64,000 nucleotides of DNA from Pseudomonas fluorescens (GTDB lineage Bacteria > Pseudomonadota > Gammaproteobacteria > Pseudomonadales > Pseudomonadaceae), in contig NZ_CABVHU010000003.1 of assembly GCF_902497855.1 (NCBI RefSeq), positions 248,001 to 312,000 of the forward strand, given 5' to 3'. The translations under genes were made by a program, and so were the position numbers. The notes under the pieces were generated by a model. That model had not been told where the DNA came from, made no database searches, and saw nothing but the letters and a program-made list of their open reading frames with translations. Below are positions 8,966 through 18,910 of the stretch, piece after piece. Each line of letters starts with the position of its first letter. The first letter of the stretch is position 1.

Positions 8966-10167
8966 CGCAACAACTCCAGCGCCTGATCCAGCGCTTCAAA
9001 GAACCGCTCCAGGTCTTCGGAGTTGTTGTACAGCGCCAACGACACCCGAATCGCCCCGGCCAGTTCCAGGCTTTTCAACAGTGGCATAGCACAGTGATGG
9101 CCAGCACGTACGGCAATCCCCTGTTCCGTTAGCAGATGTGCCAGATCGGAGTTATGCACACCCTCGACAACAAAACTGACCAGCGCCAACTGCGGTTTGC
9201 CCAGCAGGCGGATGCCGGTGCGCGCCTCAAGGCCCTTGAGCAAGTAGTCATGCAGCGCCGCTTCGTGGGCGGACACGGCTTCCTGATCGAGCCCGGCCAG
9301 GTAATCCAGGGTCGCCCCCAGGCCGATCACGCCGGCAATCGGCGGGGTACCCGCTTCAAAACCCAGTGGCGCCGGGCGGAAGCGGGCGTCGTGATAACTG
9401 GCATCCATCACCATTTCACCGCCAAACTGCCAGTGGCGCAGCTGCTCCAGCGCTTTATCGCGCCCGAACAGCACGCCGAGGCCTTCGGGGCCATAGAGCT
9501 TATGGCTGGAAAACACATAGAAGTCGCAACCCAGCGCCTGCACGTCATGTCGACCATGGACTACGCCTTGGGCGCCATCGACCACGGTCAATGCGTCGTG
9601 TGCCTGGGCCATCGCCAGCAGTTCGGGCAACGGCTGCCAGGCACCGAGCACGTTGGACAGCTGACTGACTGCCAGCAGGCGGGTTCGTGGATTGATCAAC
9701 TGCGCAGCGGCATCAAGATCAATCAAGCCACTGGCATCCAGCGGCAGGATCACCAGCTTCAGGTCGCGACGGTGGGCCAGTTGCTGCCATGGCAACAGAT
9801 TGGCGTGATGCTCCAGGGCACTGATGACGATTTCATCACCTGGATTGAACAGGTGTTCCAGGCCATAGGCCAGGAGGTTCAGCGCGGAAGTCGCGCCGTG
9901 GGTAAAGATGATCTGCCCGCAATCGCCGGCATTGAGCCATTGGGCGACCTTGCGGCGGCTGTCCTCGAACGCCTGGGTAGCATGGGCGCCGGGCAAGTGT
10001 TGTGCCCGATGCACGTTGGCCGCGCCGTTGGCGTAGTAATGCGCCAGGGCATCCAGCAGGGCTTGGGGTTTTTGCGTGGTGGCGGCGTTGTCCAGATAGG
10101 TCTGGTCTTGCCGTTGCAATGCGGCGATGGCCGGAAAATCGGCGCGCCAGGGAGAGGGAATCATCAT
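8962..10167 (-). CDS. csdA: Cysteine desulfurase CsdA (class II, SufS-like)
   Basis: CsdA is a PLP enzyme that takes sulfur from cysteine, giving alanine and a protein-bound persulfide. In the 401 residues the PLP lysine lies in SSHKLYGPEG (about residue 222) and the persulfide cysteine in AGHHCAMP (about 358). The entry motif YLDNAATTQKP near residue 25 is typical of the family. Two tandem ATG codons (10167 and 10164) are candidate starts; an upstream in-frame start at 10272 would run through repeat sequence and is unlikely. The gene lies just ahead of csdE with a 4-nt overlap. Confidence 0.93.
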   Translation of the reverse strand: MMIPSPWRADFPAIAALQRQDQTYLDNAATTQKPQALLDALAHYYANGAANVHRAQHLPGAHATQAFEDSRRKVAQWLNAGDCGQIIFTHGATSALNLLAYGLEHLFNPGDEIVISALEHHANLLPWQQLAHRRDLKLVILPLDASGLIDLDAAAQLINPRTRLLAVSQLSNVLGAWQPLPELLAMAQAHDALTVVDGAQGVVHGRHDVQALGCDFYVFSSHKLYGPEGLGVLFGRDKALEQLRHWQFGGEMVMDASYHDARFRPAPLGFEAGTPPIAGVIGLGATLDYLAGLDQEAVSAHEAALHDYLLKGLEARTGIRLLGKPQLALVSFVVEGVHNSDLAHLLTEQGIAVRAGHHCAMPLLKSLELAGAIRVSLALYNNSEDLERFFEALDQALELLR

Positions 10168-10213
10168 GCTATGGGGCCCTGGTGAACATGGGCGGGTGTA
10201 CGCCTTACCTATT

Positions 10214-10286
10214 GTGGGAGCGAGGCCAGCCCGCGAAGGGGCCCTTGAGGCCGCCAAAAGCTTCGCGAGCAAGCTTCGCTCCTACA
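10214..10286. repeat. REP element (degenerate, mixed arms)
   Basis: The left arm is GTGGGAGCGAGGCCAGCCCGCGAA and the right arm ends in TTCGCTCCTACA. The outer complementarity is imperfect compared with the other copies, and the core contains GGGGCCC. It lies between csdA and dapD, upstream of csdA. Confidence 0.7.
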
Positions 10287-10320
10287 GGTGATCGTGTGCC
10301 GTTGCCGGCAGCAACGCGGC

Positions 10321-11355
10321 TTAGTTGTGAGCGTGCAGCGCTTCGTTCAGTTCGATGGCCGATTTGTGGGTTTTGCATTCCACGGCACCGGTCTGCGAGT
10401 TGCGGCGGAACAGCAGGTCCGATTGGCCGGCCAGTTCACGGGCTTTCACCACTTGCACCAGCGCGTTGTTCTCGTCCAGCAATGCCACCTTGGTCCCGGC
10501 GGTGATGTACAGGCCCGACTCAACGGTGTTGCGGTCGCCCAACGGGATACCGATACCGGCGTTGGCGCCGATCAGGCAGCCTTCGCCGACCTTGATCACG
10601 ATGTTGCCGCCGCCCGACAGGGTGCCCATGGTCGAGCAACCGCCGCCCAGGTCCGAGCCCTTGCCGACGAATACGCCCGCGGAAACACGACCTTCGATCA
10701 TGCCCGGGCCTTCGGTGCCGGCGTTGAAGTTGACGAAGCCTTCGTGCATCACGGTGGTGCCTTCGCCGACATAGGCGCCCAGGCGCAGACGTGCGGCATC
10801 AGCGATACGCACACCGGCCGGCACTACGTAGTCGGTCATTTTCGGGAACTTGTCCACCGAGAACACTTCCAACAGCTCGCCACGCAGGCGGGCTTCCAGT
10901 TGACGTTCGGCCAGTTCGCCAAGGTCGATGGCGCCCTGGCTGGTCCACGCCACGTTTGGCAGCAGCGGGAAAATCCCGGTGAGGTTCAAACCGTGCGGCT
11001 TCACCAGGCGATGGGACAGCAAGTGCAGCTTGAGATAAGCCTCAGGCGTGGAAGACAATGGTGCATCTTCGGCCAGCAGGGTTGCGACCAGCGGCTTGTG
11101 GCTTTCGGCCAGGCGGGTGAGCAGCGCGGCCTGGACAGCGTCGACGCCTTTGAGCGCGTCGGCCAGTTGCGAAGCCTGGGCGATGGTGAAGGCGATGGCC
11201 TGGTTGCCTTCGGTGTAACCCAGGATTGGCGCAACGGCGGCGATCAGTTCGGCCGACGGGTTGAGCAGTGGCTGCGCGTAAAACACTTCCAGCCATGCGC
11301 CTTGACGGTTTTGAGTGCCGACACCAAAGGCCAGGCTGAACAGGGTAGTGGACAT
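10321..11355 (-). CDS. dapD: Tetrahydrodipicolinate N-succinyltransferase DapD
   Basis: DapD transfers succinyl from succinyl-CoA to tetrahydrodipicolinate, the committing step of the succinylase branch of lysine/DAP synthesis. The 344-residue protein is the longer Pseudomonas-type DapD. It has an N-terminal alpha/beta domain and then a left-handed beta-helix with hexapeptide repeats from about residue 170 (VRIADAARLRLGAYVGEGT and following). The ATG at 11355 is preceded by AGAGG at good spacing; an upstream in-frame start at 11427 would overlap yffB and is rejected. The start lies 31 nt downstream of the yffB stop, so the two probably form an operon. Confidence 0.96.
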   Translation of the reverse strand: MSTTLFSLAFGVGTQNRQGAWLEVFYAQPLLNPSAELIAAVAPILGYTEGNQAIAFTIAQASQLADALKGVDAVQAALLTRLAESHKPLVATLLAEDAPLSSTPEAYLKLHLLSHRLVKPHGLNLTGIFPLLPNVAWTSQGAIDLGELAERQLEARLRGELLEVFSVDKFPKMTDYVVPAGVRIADAARLRLGAYVGEGTTVMHEGFVNFNAGTEGPGMIEGRVSAGVFVGKGSDLGGGCSTMGTLSGGGNIVIKVGEGCLIGANAGIGIPLGDRNTVESGLYITAGTKVALLDENNALVQVVKARELAGQSDLLFRRNSQTGAVECKTHKSAIELNEALHAHN

Positions 11356-11386
11356 GTAAATACCTCTAAAAATTGAACGGGCTGCC

Positions 11387-11749
11387 TTACTTGAGTGCTG
11401 CCGCGTAGATATCTGGCTTGAAGCCAATCAGGGTTCGGTCACCGAGATCCAGCACCGGGCGCTTGATCATCGAGGGTTGTGCGAGCATCAGTTCGATAGC
11501 CTTGCGCTGGTCGAGATCGGCTTTGCGTTCGTCGTCGAGCTTGCGAAAGGTGGTGCCTGCACGGTTCAACACCACTTGCCAACCGTGCTCGTCGCACCAT
11601 TGGGTCAGGTGTTCACGGTCGATTCCGGCCGTTTTGTAATCATGAAAGTCATAGCTGACAGCGTGTTCATCGAGCCAGGTGCGCACCTTTTTCATGGTGT
11701 CGCAGGCTTTGATGCCGAAAAGGTGCAACGTTTTACTTGAAACGGTCAA
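11387..11749 (-). CDS. yffB: ArsC/Spx-family reductase-like protein YffB
   Basis: The 120-residue protein has the thioredoxin-fold ArsC-family signature FGIKACDTMKK (about residues 11-21), with one active cysteine followed by DT rather than a CXXC pair. A conserved IKRPVLDLG segment holds the cis-proline near residue 98. The family is glutathione-interacting but its substrate is not established; it is not an arsenate resistance operon here. It is next to dapD, as in other pseudomonads and in E. coli, where yffB precedes dapE. Confidence 0.88.
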   Translation of the reverse strand: MTVSSKTLHLFGIKACDTMKKVRTWLDEHAVSYDFHDYKTAGIDREHLTQWCDEHGWQVVLNRAGTTFRKLDDERKADLDQRKAIELMLAQPSMIKRPVLDLGDRTLIGFKPDIYAAALK

Positions 11750-11841
11750 GGAATTGCCCCCTTTGCAGGTGCTGGAAATTAAAGGTGAAGGATTATGCCA
11801 TGACCGGACGGTTTCGCGTCGGCTGTGGTTGTTTTGGATTC

Positions 11842-11955
11842 TGTAGGAGCAAGCTTGCTCGCGATGAGCCTGAGAACACCGCGGGGTGACAGGCTTGTCG
11901 CGTTATCGTTAACGACCTTCGTCGGAACGCCGCCCGGAGCAAGCTCGCTCCTACA
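11842..11955. repeat. REP/BIME palindromic element, type B
   Basis: TGTAGGAGCAAGCTTGCTCGCGA on the left pairs with the right arm GGAGCAAGCTCGCTCCTACA. The core is about 65 nt. It lies in the 309-nt gap between the divergent genes yffB and the antiporter, so unlike most copies it is at 5' ends. The remaining gap shows a TAATAT at 12014-12019 but no convincing -35. Confidence 0.8.
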
Positions 11956-12058
11956 GAGGGCGGTGTGACGGTGTGCGACATTGGTGTAAGGGTCGGGGAT
12001 CAGTCCAAGCGGCTAATATGGCACTTTAATGCTGTCGATTGTCCGGGAACCCTGTTTT

Positions 12059-13690
12059 ATGCAAACCGCCTACACCGTCCTGATCCTGTTGATGCTGGTC
12101 AGCGTTTCACGCCTTGTCGGACGGGTGATTCCGTTACCGTTGCCACTGGTGCAAATCGCCGCGGGTGCCTTGCTGGCCTGGCCGACCCTCGGGCTGCATG
12201 TGGCGCTGGATCCCGAATTGTTTCTTTTTCTGTTCTTGCCGCCGCTGCTGTTTTCCGACGGTTGGCGCATGCCCAAGCGTGAGTTGTGGCGTTTGCGCGG
12301 ACCGATCCTGACCCTGGCCGTCGGCTTGGTGCTGTTCACCGTGGTCGGTGCCGGCTATTTCATCCATTGGTTATTGCCCAGTGTTCCGCTGCCGGTGGCG
12401 TTTGCCCTGGCGGCGGTGTTGTCGCCGACGGATGCCGTGGCGGTCTCGGCGATTTCCCAGAACCGCTTGCCGGCGCCACTGATGCACATGCTGCAGGGCG
12501 AAGCGCTGATGAACGATGCCTCGGGCCTGGTGACCTTCAAGTTTGCCTTGGCGGCGGCGGTGACGGGCGTGTTCTCGCTGGCCAACGCCAGTGTGACCTT
12601 TGTCCTGGTCGCGGTCGGCGGCCTGGCTGTCGGCGTTGCACTGAGCTGGCTGGTGGGGCGCTTGCGGTCCTGGATGATCGCCCGTGGCTGGGATGACCCG
12701 GCGACGCACGTGGTGTTCATGTTGTTGCTGCCGTTTGCGGCTTATGTGCTGGCCGAGCGACTGGGTGCATCGGGCATTCTGTCGGCGGTGGCGGCGGGGA
12801 TGATGCAAAGCTGGCTCGATCTGCTGCCGCGCCAGACCAGTACCCGCCTGCTCAATCGCAGCGTCTGGTCGTTGCTGGAGTTTGCCTTCAATGGCCTGAT
12901 TTTCCTGCTGTTGGGCCTGCAGTTACCGGACATCATCAAGGCTGTGGCCAGCCATGAAACCTCGTTGTGGCCGACATTGCTCTACCGCTGCCTGGACGTG
13001 GTGGCGATTTTCCTGGTGCTGCTGGTGTTGCGGTTTGTCTGGGTGCAGAGCATCTGGCGTTTGTCGATTGTGCTGCGACGCTGGCGCGGCAAGAGCGAAA
13101 TGACCCAGGTACCGACGGCGCGCTCCTGCTGGTTGCTCACGGTTGGCGGCGTGCGCGGAGCGGTGACGCTGGCGGGTGTGATGTCCGTGCCGCTGTTGAT
13201 GGGCGCACAGGCCTTTCCTGAGCGGGATCTGCTGATTTTCATCGCTGCCGGAGTGATTCTGTTGTCGCTGGTCGCCGCCTGTATCGCCTTGCCGCTGTTA
13301 CTGCGCGGTATCGAGAAAAGCCCGGATGACAAGCGTCGCAATGAAGTGCGCGACGCCTGGCGCAAGACCGCCGAAGCGGCGATTCACGCGCTGGAATCCG
13401 AAGAAGCCAATCCTCAGGATGCGGCGCAGGCGGCGTTGGCGGTGGAGCTCAAGGCGCGGATCATGTCCGAGTATCGGCATCAGCTGGAGGTGTTCAACGA
13501 TTCGGCGGAAGCCCAGGCGCTGGCGTTTCAGATGGACTTGCTGGAGCGGCGTCTGCGCCTGAAGGCGCTGCGGGCGCAACGCCTGGAGTTGTATCAGCTC
13601 AGCCGCCAGCACCAGATTGGCGATGACGTATTGCGGGAGGTGTTGGCTGACCTGGACTTGAGCGAAGCCAACCTCGGCCAGGTGAAATAA
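12059..13690 (+). CDS. CPA1-family Na+/H+ antiporter (YjcE-like)
   Basis: The 543-residue protein has about 12 hydrophobic segments in its first 420 residues, then a hydrophilic, Ala/Glu/Arg-rich cytoplasmic tail predicted to be helical. Family landmarks are LSPTDAVAVSAI (about residues 122-133), the ion-binding acidic motif MNDASGLVTFK (about 151-161) and GVRGAVTLAGV (about 365-375). CPA1 antiporters exchange cytoplasmic Na+ (or K+) for protons in pH and salt homeostasis. I chose the ATG at 12059 because it starts immediately at the first membrane helix; an ATG at 12029 would add 10 residues. Ion specificity cannot be read from sequence. Confidence 0.9.
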   Translation: MQTAYTVLILLMLVSVSRLVGRVIPLPLPLVQIAAGALLAWPTLGLHVALDPELFLFLFLPPLLFSDGWRMPKRELWRLRGPILTLAVGLVLFTVVGAGYFIHWLLPSVPLPVAFALAAVLSPTDAVAVSAISQNRLPAPLMHMLQGEALMNDASGLVTFKFALAAAVTGVFSLANASVTFVLVAVGGLAVGVALSWLVGRLRSWMIARGWDDPATHVVFMLLLPFAAYVLAERLGASGILSAVAAGMMQSWLDLLPRQTSTRLLNRSVWSLLEFAFNGLIFLLLGLQLPDIIKAVASHETSLWPTLLYRCLDVVAIFLVLLVLRFVWVQSIWRLSIVLRRWRGKSEMTQVPTARSCWLLTVGGVRGAVTLAGVMSVPLLMGAQAFPERDLLIFIAAGVILLSLVAACIALPLLLRGIEKSPDDKRRNEVRDAWRKTAEAAIHALESEEANPQDAAQAALAVELKARIMSEYRHQLEVFNDSAEAQALAFQMDLLERRLRLKALRAQRLELYQLSRQHQIGDDVLREVLADLDLSEANLGQVK

Positions 13691-13700
13691 CGCCTGTTTT

Positions 13701-13801
13701 TGTAGGAGCGAGCTTGCTCGCGATGGTCTTTAACGATAACGCTTGCAACCTGACAACCCCGTGGTGTTCTCGGGTTTTTCGCGAGCAAGCTCGCTCCTAC
13801 A
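13701..13801. repeat. REP/BIME palindromic element, type B
   Basis: TGTAGGAGCGAGCTTGCTCG and its inverted complement CGAGCAAGCTCGCTCCTACA flank a core of about 60 nt. It lies between the convergent 3' ends of the antiporter and dapC, starting 10 nt after the antiporter stop. Confidence 0.87.
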
Positions 13802-13814
13802 TTAGTGGGCCAAT

Positions 13815-15023
13815 TCAGCCCCTCTCCTTCCGGCGTTGGATAAAGGCGCGGATTCGCTCTGCGGCTTCAACACATTCGGCCAGCGGCGCAACCAGCGCCA
13901 TGCGCACACGCCCGGCTCCCGGATTGGCGCCATCAACGTCCCGGGACAGATAAGAGCCCGGCACGACCGTCACATGCTCTTCGACAAACAGATCACGGCA
14001 GAAGGCCTCGTCATCGCCCTCCACGTTTGGCCACAGGTAGAAACCGCCGTCCGGGCGCTGCACATCCATCACCGGGCTGAGAATCGCCAGCACCGCATCA
14101 TATTTCTCGCGATACAGCGCACGGTTGGCCCGTACATGCACTTCGTCATTCCACGCGGCGACGCTGGCCAGTTGGGTCTGAACCGGCATCGCGCAGCCGT
14201 GGTAGGTGCGGTACAGCAGGAAGCCCTTGAGAATGTCGGCGTCACCGGCGACAAAGCCCGAACGCAGGCCCGGCAGGTTGGAGCGCTTGGACAGGCTGTG
14301 GAACACCACGCAGCGCTTGAAATCCTTGCGCCCCAGTTCCACGCAGGCGCTGAGCAGGCCGGCGGGTGGGGTTTGTTCGTCGAAATACAGTTCGCTGTAA
14401 CACTCGTCCGCAGCAATCACGAAGTCGTGTTCGTCGGCCAGGGCGATCAGTTTTTTCAGGGTTTCAACCGGGATCAAGGCGCCGGTCGGGTTGCCCGGCG
14501 AGCACAGGAACAGGATCTGGCAGCGTTTCCAGATGTCCGCTGAAACCGCATCGAAATCCGGGTTGAAGCCGTTTTCATCCAGGCACGGCAGGTAGTGCGG
14601 CTTGGCCCCGGCGAGGAACGCCGCGCCTTCGTAGATCTGATAGAAGGGGTTCGGGCTGACCACCAGGGCGTCGTCGCCACGGTTGACCACGGTCTGGGTG
14701 AAGGCAAACAGCGCTTCGCGGGTGCCATTGACCGGCAGCACGTTGCGCGCCGGGTCGAGCCAGCCGTTCGGGACGCCGAAGCGACGTTCGCACCAAGACG
14801 CGATGGCCTCACGCAGGGCGGGGATGCCCAGGGTGGTCGGGTAGACGGCCATTTGATCCAGGTTGCCGGCCAGGGCTTCGGCGACAAAGCTTGGCGAACG
14901 GTGCTTCGGCTCGCCGATGGACAGCGCGATAGGGCGCTTGTCCGGGTTTGGCGTGACGCTGCCGAGCAAGGCGCGGAGCTTCTCGAACGGGTAGGGCTGC
15001 AACTGGTTCAGAGCGTTGTTCAT
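13815..15023 (-). CDS. dapC: Succinyldiaminopimelate transaminase DapC
   Basis: The 402-residue class I/II PLP aminotransferase converts N-succinyl-2-amino-6-ketopimelate to N-succinyl-L,L-DAP using glutamate. The PLP-lysine is in HSLSKRSNLPG, preceded by the AADECYSELYF aspartate/tyrosine motif; the GNPTGA loop and a C-terminal Arg that anchors carboxylates are present. Distinction from general alanine or aspartate aminotransferases relies on overall similarity to the DapC family and on the dap and glnD neighbourhood known in Pseudomonas. The ATG at 15023 begins MNNALNQLQPYPF; a start at 15137 would lie in the adjacent REP and is rejected. Confidence 0.88.
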   Translation of the reverse strand: MNNALNQLQPYPFEKLRALLGSVTPNPDKRPIALSIGEPKHRSPSFVAEALAGNLDQMAVYPTTLGIPALREAIASWCERRFGVPNGWLDPARNVLPVNGTREALFAFTQTVVNRGDDALVVSPNPFYQIYEGAAFLAGAKPHYLPCLDENGFNPDFDAVSADIWKRCQILFLCSPGNPTGALIPVETLKKLIALADEHDFVIAADECYSELYFDEQTPPAGLLSACVELGRKDFKRCVVFHSLSKRSNLPGLRSGFVAGDADILKGFLLYRTYHGCAMPVQTQLASVAAWNDEVHVRANRALYREKYDAVLAILSPVMDVQRPDGGFYLWPNVEGDDEAFCRDLFVEEHVTVVPGSYLSRDVDGANPGAGRVRMALVAPLAECVEAAERIRAFIQRRKERG

Positions 15024-15060
15024 CGATGGATCTCGTTCGGTTTGGGAGCCGACAACCCCC

Positions 15061-15150
15061 TGTAGGAGCTGGCTTGCCAGCGAAGGCGGTGGGTCAGACA
15101 CCAACTGTGTCGCGTGACACGACGCCTTCGCTGGCAAGCCGGCTCCTACA
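15061..15150. repeat. REP/BIME palindromic element, type A
   Basis: TGTAGGAGCTGGCTTGCCAG and its complement CTGGCAAGCCGGCTCCTACA flank a core that also pairs (GCGAAGGCG with CGCCTTCGC). It lies between glnD and dapC on the same strand. Confidence 0.88.
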
Positions 15151-15171
15151 GAAGAGCAGGCTGTGGTGAGT

Positions 15172-17874
15172 TCATATGGTCAGTCGCGACAACGCAATCC
15201 CGGGTTCATTACTGACCGTCAACTGTTCGACGATCGCATCCTGCAACCGGCTGCACAGCAAGGGGTCGGACAACGGATGGTTGTTCGCATCGGTGATGAA
15301 GAACACGTCTTCCACGCGCTCGCCCAGGGTGGCGATCTTGGCGTTCTGCAGCGACAGGTCGAATTCCAGGAAGATCGTGCCGATCCGTGCGAGCAACCCC
15401 GGGCGATCCGGAGCGCTGAGCTCCAGCACGGTGACCGGACGCTGGGCGTCGTTGTGGATCGTCACCTGGGGCGCAAACGCGAAATGCTTGAGCTGGCGCG
15501 GCACCCGACGCTGAATGATGGTCGGGTAGTCGTCCGGATTGCGCAGGGCTTCGGTCAGGCCGTCGCGGATCTGCTTGACCCGCGCCGGGTTATCGCCGAT
15601 CGAGTCGCCGTCGGTATCGAGCACGATATAGGTGTCGAGGGTGAACTGGCTGCTGGAGGTGATGACCCGGGCGTCGTGGATGTTCAGGTTGAGCTGGTCC
15701 ATCGCGGCCACGGTCACGGCGAAGAAGTCGTGCTGGTCCGGTGCGTAGATGAAGATCTGCGTGCCGCCCTCGAACTCGCGCTGGGTGGTTTCCTTGATCA
15801 GCACCAGTGGCCCGCCGTCGGCTGGTTGCTGGAGGATCGCGTCGCTGTGCCAGGCCACATCGCCGGCGGTGTGACGCAGGAAGTAGTCGTCGCCCAGTTG
15901 CGACCAGAGTTGCTCGACGTCGTCCGGATCGGTGCCGCCGCGCACCAGGATGTCCAGGGCGGCGCTCTGGGTCTGGCGGATCTGTTCTTCGCGGTCCACC
16001 GGGTTTTCCAGGCCTCGGCGCAAGGCCCGCTTGGTCTCGGTGTAGAGCTGGCGCAACAGGCTGGCGCGCCAGGAGTTCCATAGCGTCGGGTTGGTCGCGT
16101 TGATGTCGGCGACGGTCAGCACGTACAGATAGTCGAGGTGGGTTTCGTCGCCGACGGTCTGCGCGAAATCGTGAATCACCTGCGGGTCGGACAAATCCTT
16201 GCGCTGGGCGGTGGTCGACATCACCAGATGATTCTGCACCAGCCAGACAATGAGGCGGCTGTCCCAGACCGGTAACTGGTGGCGCTGGCAAAAGGCTTCG
16301 GCATCCACCGCGCCGATCTCCGAATGGTCACCATGACGGCCCTTGCCGATGTCGTGGTACAGCCCAGCCAGGTAGATCAGCTCCGGCTTGGGCAGCTTGC
16401 CCATGAGCTTGCTGGCCAGCGGGAATTTTTCCGACACCTGGGTGTACTGCAACTTACGCAGGTGCTTGATCAGGTTCAGGGTGTGGGCGTCGACCGTATA
16501 GATGTGGAACAGGTCGTGCTGCATTTGTCCGATAATGAAGCCGAACTCCGGCAGATAACGGCCGAGGATGCCGTAGCGGTTCATCCGGCGCAGGTTGCGA
16601 TGGATGCCGATCTTGCACTTGAACAGCTCGATGAACAGGCTGGTATTGCGAATATCGTTGCGGAAGTCGTCGTCGATCAGGTGCCGGTGTTCGCGCAGCA
16701 GACGAATGGTGTCGGCGCGTACGCCCTTGATCTCCGGTTGCTGCGCCATCAGCACGAAGATTTCGAGCATGGCGAAGGGCGTACGACGGAATACGTTGTC
16801 GTTGCGCGCCTCGATATAACCGTCGTGCAGCTGGAATCGCGAGTTGATCGGCTGCGGCGGCGCCTGGTCCTGCGGCGCTAGAATGACTTCTTCGAAGTGC
16901 TGGATGATCAGGTCGCTGAGCTGGGCAATGCTCATCACCACCCGATAATACTGTTGCATGAAGTTTTCAATGGCTTGCTTGGCGTCATCGCCTTTGAAAC
17001 CCAGCAGCCCGGCAATGGTGCGCTGGTGATCGAACAGCAGGCGGTCTTCGCTGCGGCCGGCGAGCATGTGCAACGCATAACGTACCTTCCACAGAAACTC
17101 CTGGGAGGAGGCCAGCAGGGCATTTTCGCTCTCGACCAGGAACCCTTCCCCGGCCAGCGCCCGCAGGTTCAGGGTGCCGTACTCGCGGCGGGCCATCCAG
17201 AGAATCGTCTGGATATCCCGCAGGCCGCCGGGCGACCCTTTGACGTTGGGTTCCAGGTTGTATTCGGTGTCGTTGTACTTGTGATGCCGGGCCTTCTGCT
17301 CGGCGCGCTTGGCCAGGAAGAAATCCTTGCTCGGCCACATGTGCGCGGTGCTGGTGACGTCCAGCATGCGCTGGCGCAGGCGCTCGGGGCCGCAAATGGT
17401 TCGGCTTTCCATCAGGTTGGTGACGACCGTCAGGTCGGCGCGGGCTTCCACGGCACACTCGTCTACCGAGCGAACGCTCTGGCCGACTTCCAGGCCGATG
17501 TCCCACAGCAGCGTCAGAAAACGCTCGATGGAATCCCGGAAAATTTCGTGATCGGCGCTGTCCAGCAGGATCAGCAGGTCGATGTCGGAGTAGGGATGCA
17601 ATTCGCCGCGACCGTAGCCACCGACCGCGACCAGGGCGATGTCGGCGTCTTCGCTCCAGTCGAACTGCTCCCAGGCCTTTTGCAGGATGTTATCGACGAA
17701 CCAGGCGCGATCCTCGATCAGCCGGCGAATCTCCCGGCCGCCGCGAAAGCGCCCGTCGAGCACCTCGCGGGCCTGGCGGATCGCCTTCTTGAAGGCCGCG
17801 ATCGGACTTGCCTTCAGGGCCAGTTCCGCCTGGAACTGGCCGCGGTCGAAGAGTTCTGGATCCACCTGCGGCAT
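15172..17874 (-). CDS. glnD: Bifunctional PII uridylyltransferase/uridylyl-removing enzyme GlnD
   Basis: GlnD senses glutamine and adds UMP to, or removes it from, PII proteins (GlnB/GlnK), which set glutamine synthetase activity and NtrBC signalling. The 900 residues match the family. Domains in order: nucleotidyltransferase with [17 protein letters not shown] (about residues 88-104), a helical linker, an HD phosphohydrolase with [12 protein letters not shown] (about 510-521), and two ACT domains near the C-terminus (about 710-790 and 820-900). The ATG is 48 nt from the map stop, so glnD probably follows map in one transcript. Confidence 0.97.
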   Translation of the reverse strand: MPQVDPELFDRGQFQAELALKASPIAAFKKAIRQAREVLDGRFRGGREIRRLIEDRAWFVDNILQKAWEQFDWSEDADIALVAVGGYGRGELHPYSDIDLLILLDSADHEIFRDSIERFLTLLWDIGLEVGQSVRSVDECAVEARADLTVVTNLMESRTICGPERLRQRMLDVTSTAHMWPSKDFFLAKRAEQKARHHKYNDTEYNLEPNVKGSPGGLRDIQTILWMARREYGTLNLRALAGEGFLVESENALLASSQEFLWKVRYALHMLAGRSEDRLLFDHQRTIAGLLGFKGDDAKQAIENFMQQYYRVVMSIAQLSDLIIQHFEEVILAPQDQAPPQPINSRFQLHDGYIEARNDNVFRRTPFAMLEIFVLMAQQPEIKGVRADTIRLLREHRHLIDDDFRNDIRNTSLFIELFKCKIGIHRNLRRMNRYGILGRYLPEFGFIIGQMQHDLFHIYTVDAHTLNLIKHLRKLQYTQVSEKFPLASKLMGKLPKPELIYLAGLYHDIGKGRHGDHSEIGAVDAEAFCQRHQLPVWDSRLIVWLVQNHLVMSTTAQRKDLSDPQVIHDFAQTVGDETHLDYLYVLTVADINATNPTLWNSWRASLLRQLYTETKRALRRGLENPVDREEQIRQTQSAALDILVRGGTDPDDVEQLWSQLGDDYFLRHTAGDVAWHSDAILQQPADGGPLVLIKETTQREFEGGTQIFIYAPDQHDFFAVTVAAMDQLNLNIHDARVITSSSQFTLDTYIVLDTDGDSIGDNPARVKQIRDGLTEALRNPDDYPTIIQRRVPRQLKHFAFAPQVTIHNDAQRPVTVLELSAPDRPGLLARIGTIFLEFDLSLQNAKIATLGERVEDVFFITDANNHPLSDPLLCSRLQDAIVEQLTVSNEPGIALSRLTI

Positions 17875-17922
17875 CGATTGGCTTTCCTGTCTATAAAAGG
17901 CTGGGCGCTGCGCGGCCCTGGA

Positions 17923-18705
17923 TCAGGCCGAAACGCGCGCGATGGTGTCATCGGCGCGCAGGGTGAAGATCTCGTAACCGGTTTCGGTTACCAGCAGGGT
18001 GTGTTCCCACTGTGCCGAGAGCTTGCGGTCCTTGGTGATCGCGGTCCAGCCGTCGCCCAGCACCTTGGTGTCGGCCTTGCCCTGGTTGATCATCGGCTCG
18101 ATGGTGAAGGTCATGCCGGCCTTGAGTTCCATGCCGGTGCCGGCACGGCCGTAGTGCAGGATCTGCGGTTCTTCATGGAAGACCTTGCCGATGCCGTGGC
18201 CGCAGAACTCGCGAACCACCGAGAAACCGTTCTTTTCAGCGTGCTTCTGGATGATTTCACCGATGTCGCCCAGGCGGCAGCCGGGTTTGACGATTTCGAT
18301 GGCTTTGTACATGCATTCCTGGGTCACTTGCGACAGGCGCTCGGCCCAGACCGGCACGGTGCCGACGTGGAACATGCGGCTGGTGTCGCCGTGGAAGCCG
18401 TCCTTGATGACGGTGACGTCGATGTTCAGGGTGTCGCCATCCTTCAACGGCTTCTCGTTCGGGATGCCGTGGCAGACCACATGGTTGATCGAGGTGCAGA
18501 TCGACTTCGGGTAGCCCTTGTAATTGAGCGGGGCAGGGATGGCCTTCTGCTCGTTGACGATGTAGTCGTGGCAGATGCGGTCCAGCTCTTCGGTGGTGAT
18601 GCCCGGTTTGACATGTTCGGCAATCATTTCCAGCACATCGGCGGCCAGTTTGCCGGCGACACGCATTTTGGCGATGTCCTCCGGGGTTTTGAGGGTGACG
18701 GTCAT
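17923..18705 (-). CDS. map: Type I methionine aminopeptidase
   Basis: Map removes the N-terminal methionine from nascent proteins. The 260-residue protein shows the five dinuclear-metal ligands of the family: the Asp pair (DVTVIKDGFHGDTSRMF region, about residues 96-108), His in GHGIGKVFH (about 170), Glu in FTIEPMI (about 203) and Glu in the LLVTETGYE segment. The active-site His is in VCHGIPN. It is divergent from rpsB, the classic bacterial arrangement. The start has a GAGAGAG-rich stretch upstream (rev. comp. of ctctctc). Confidence 0.96.
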   Translation of the reverse strand: MTVTLKTPEDIAKMRVAGKLAADVLEMIAEHVKPGITTEELDRICHDYIVNEQKAIPAPLNYKGYPKSICTSINHVVCHGIPNEKPLKDGDTLNIDVTVIKDGFHGDTSRMFHVGTVPVWAERLSQVTQECMYKAIEIVKPGCRLGDIGEIIQKHAEKNGFSVVREFCGHGIGKVFHEEPQILHYGRAGTGMELKAGMTFTIEPMINQGKADTKVLGDGWTAITKDRKLSAQWEHTLLVTETGYEIFTLRADDTIARVSA

Positions 18706-18910
18706 ACAGGCTCTCTCTGCGCTCGATGGCGCTTGCTAAAACAAAATGGGCGTTGCGCGATCGAATCTCGCGGCCCCGAAAAACCCGATTCTATCAGACG
18801 AACAGGGCAAATCTGAGCCTCTGTGCGTCGCTTCTCTCTATAGAAGGGTGCATTCCTGGCGAATTCCAGGGCGCGCAATAAAAGCCTTGGCCGGGATTTC
18901 AGAATCCGGG

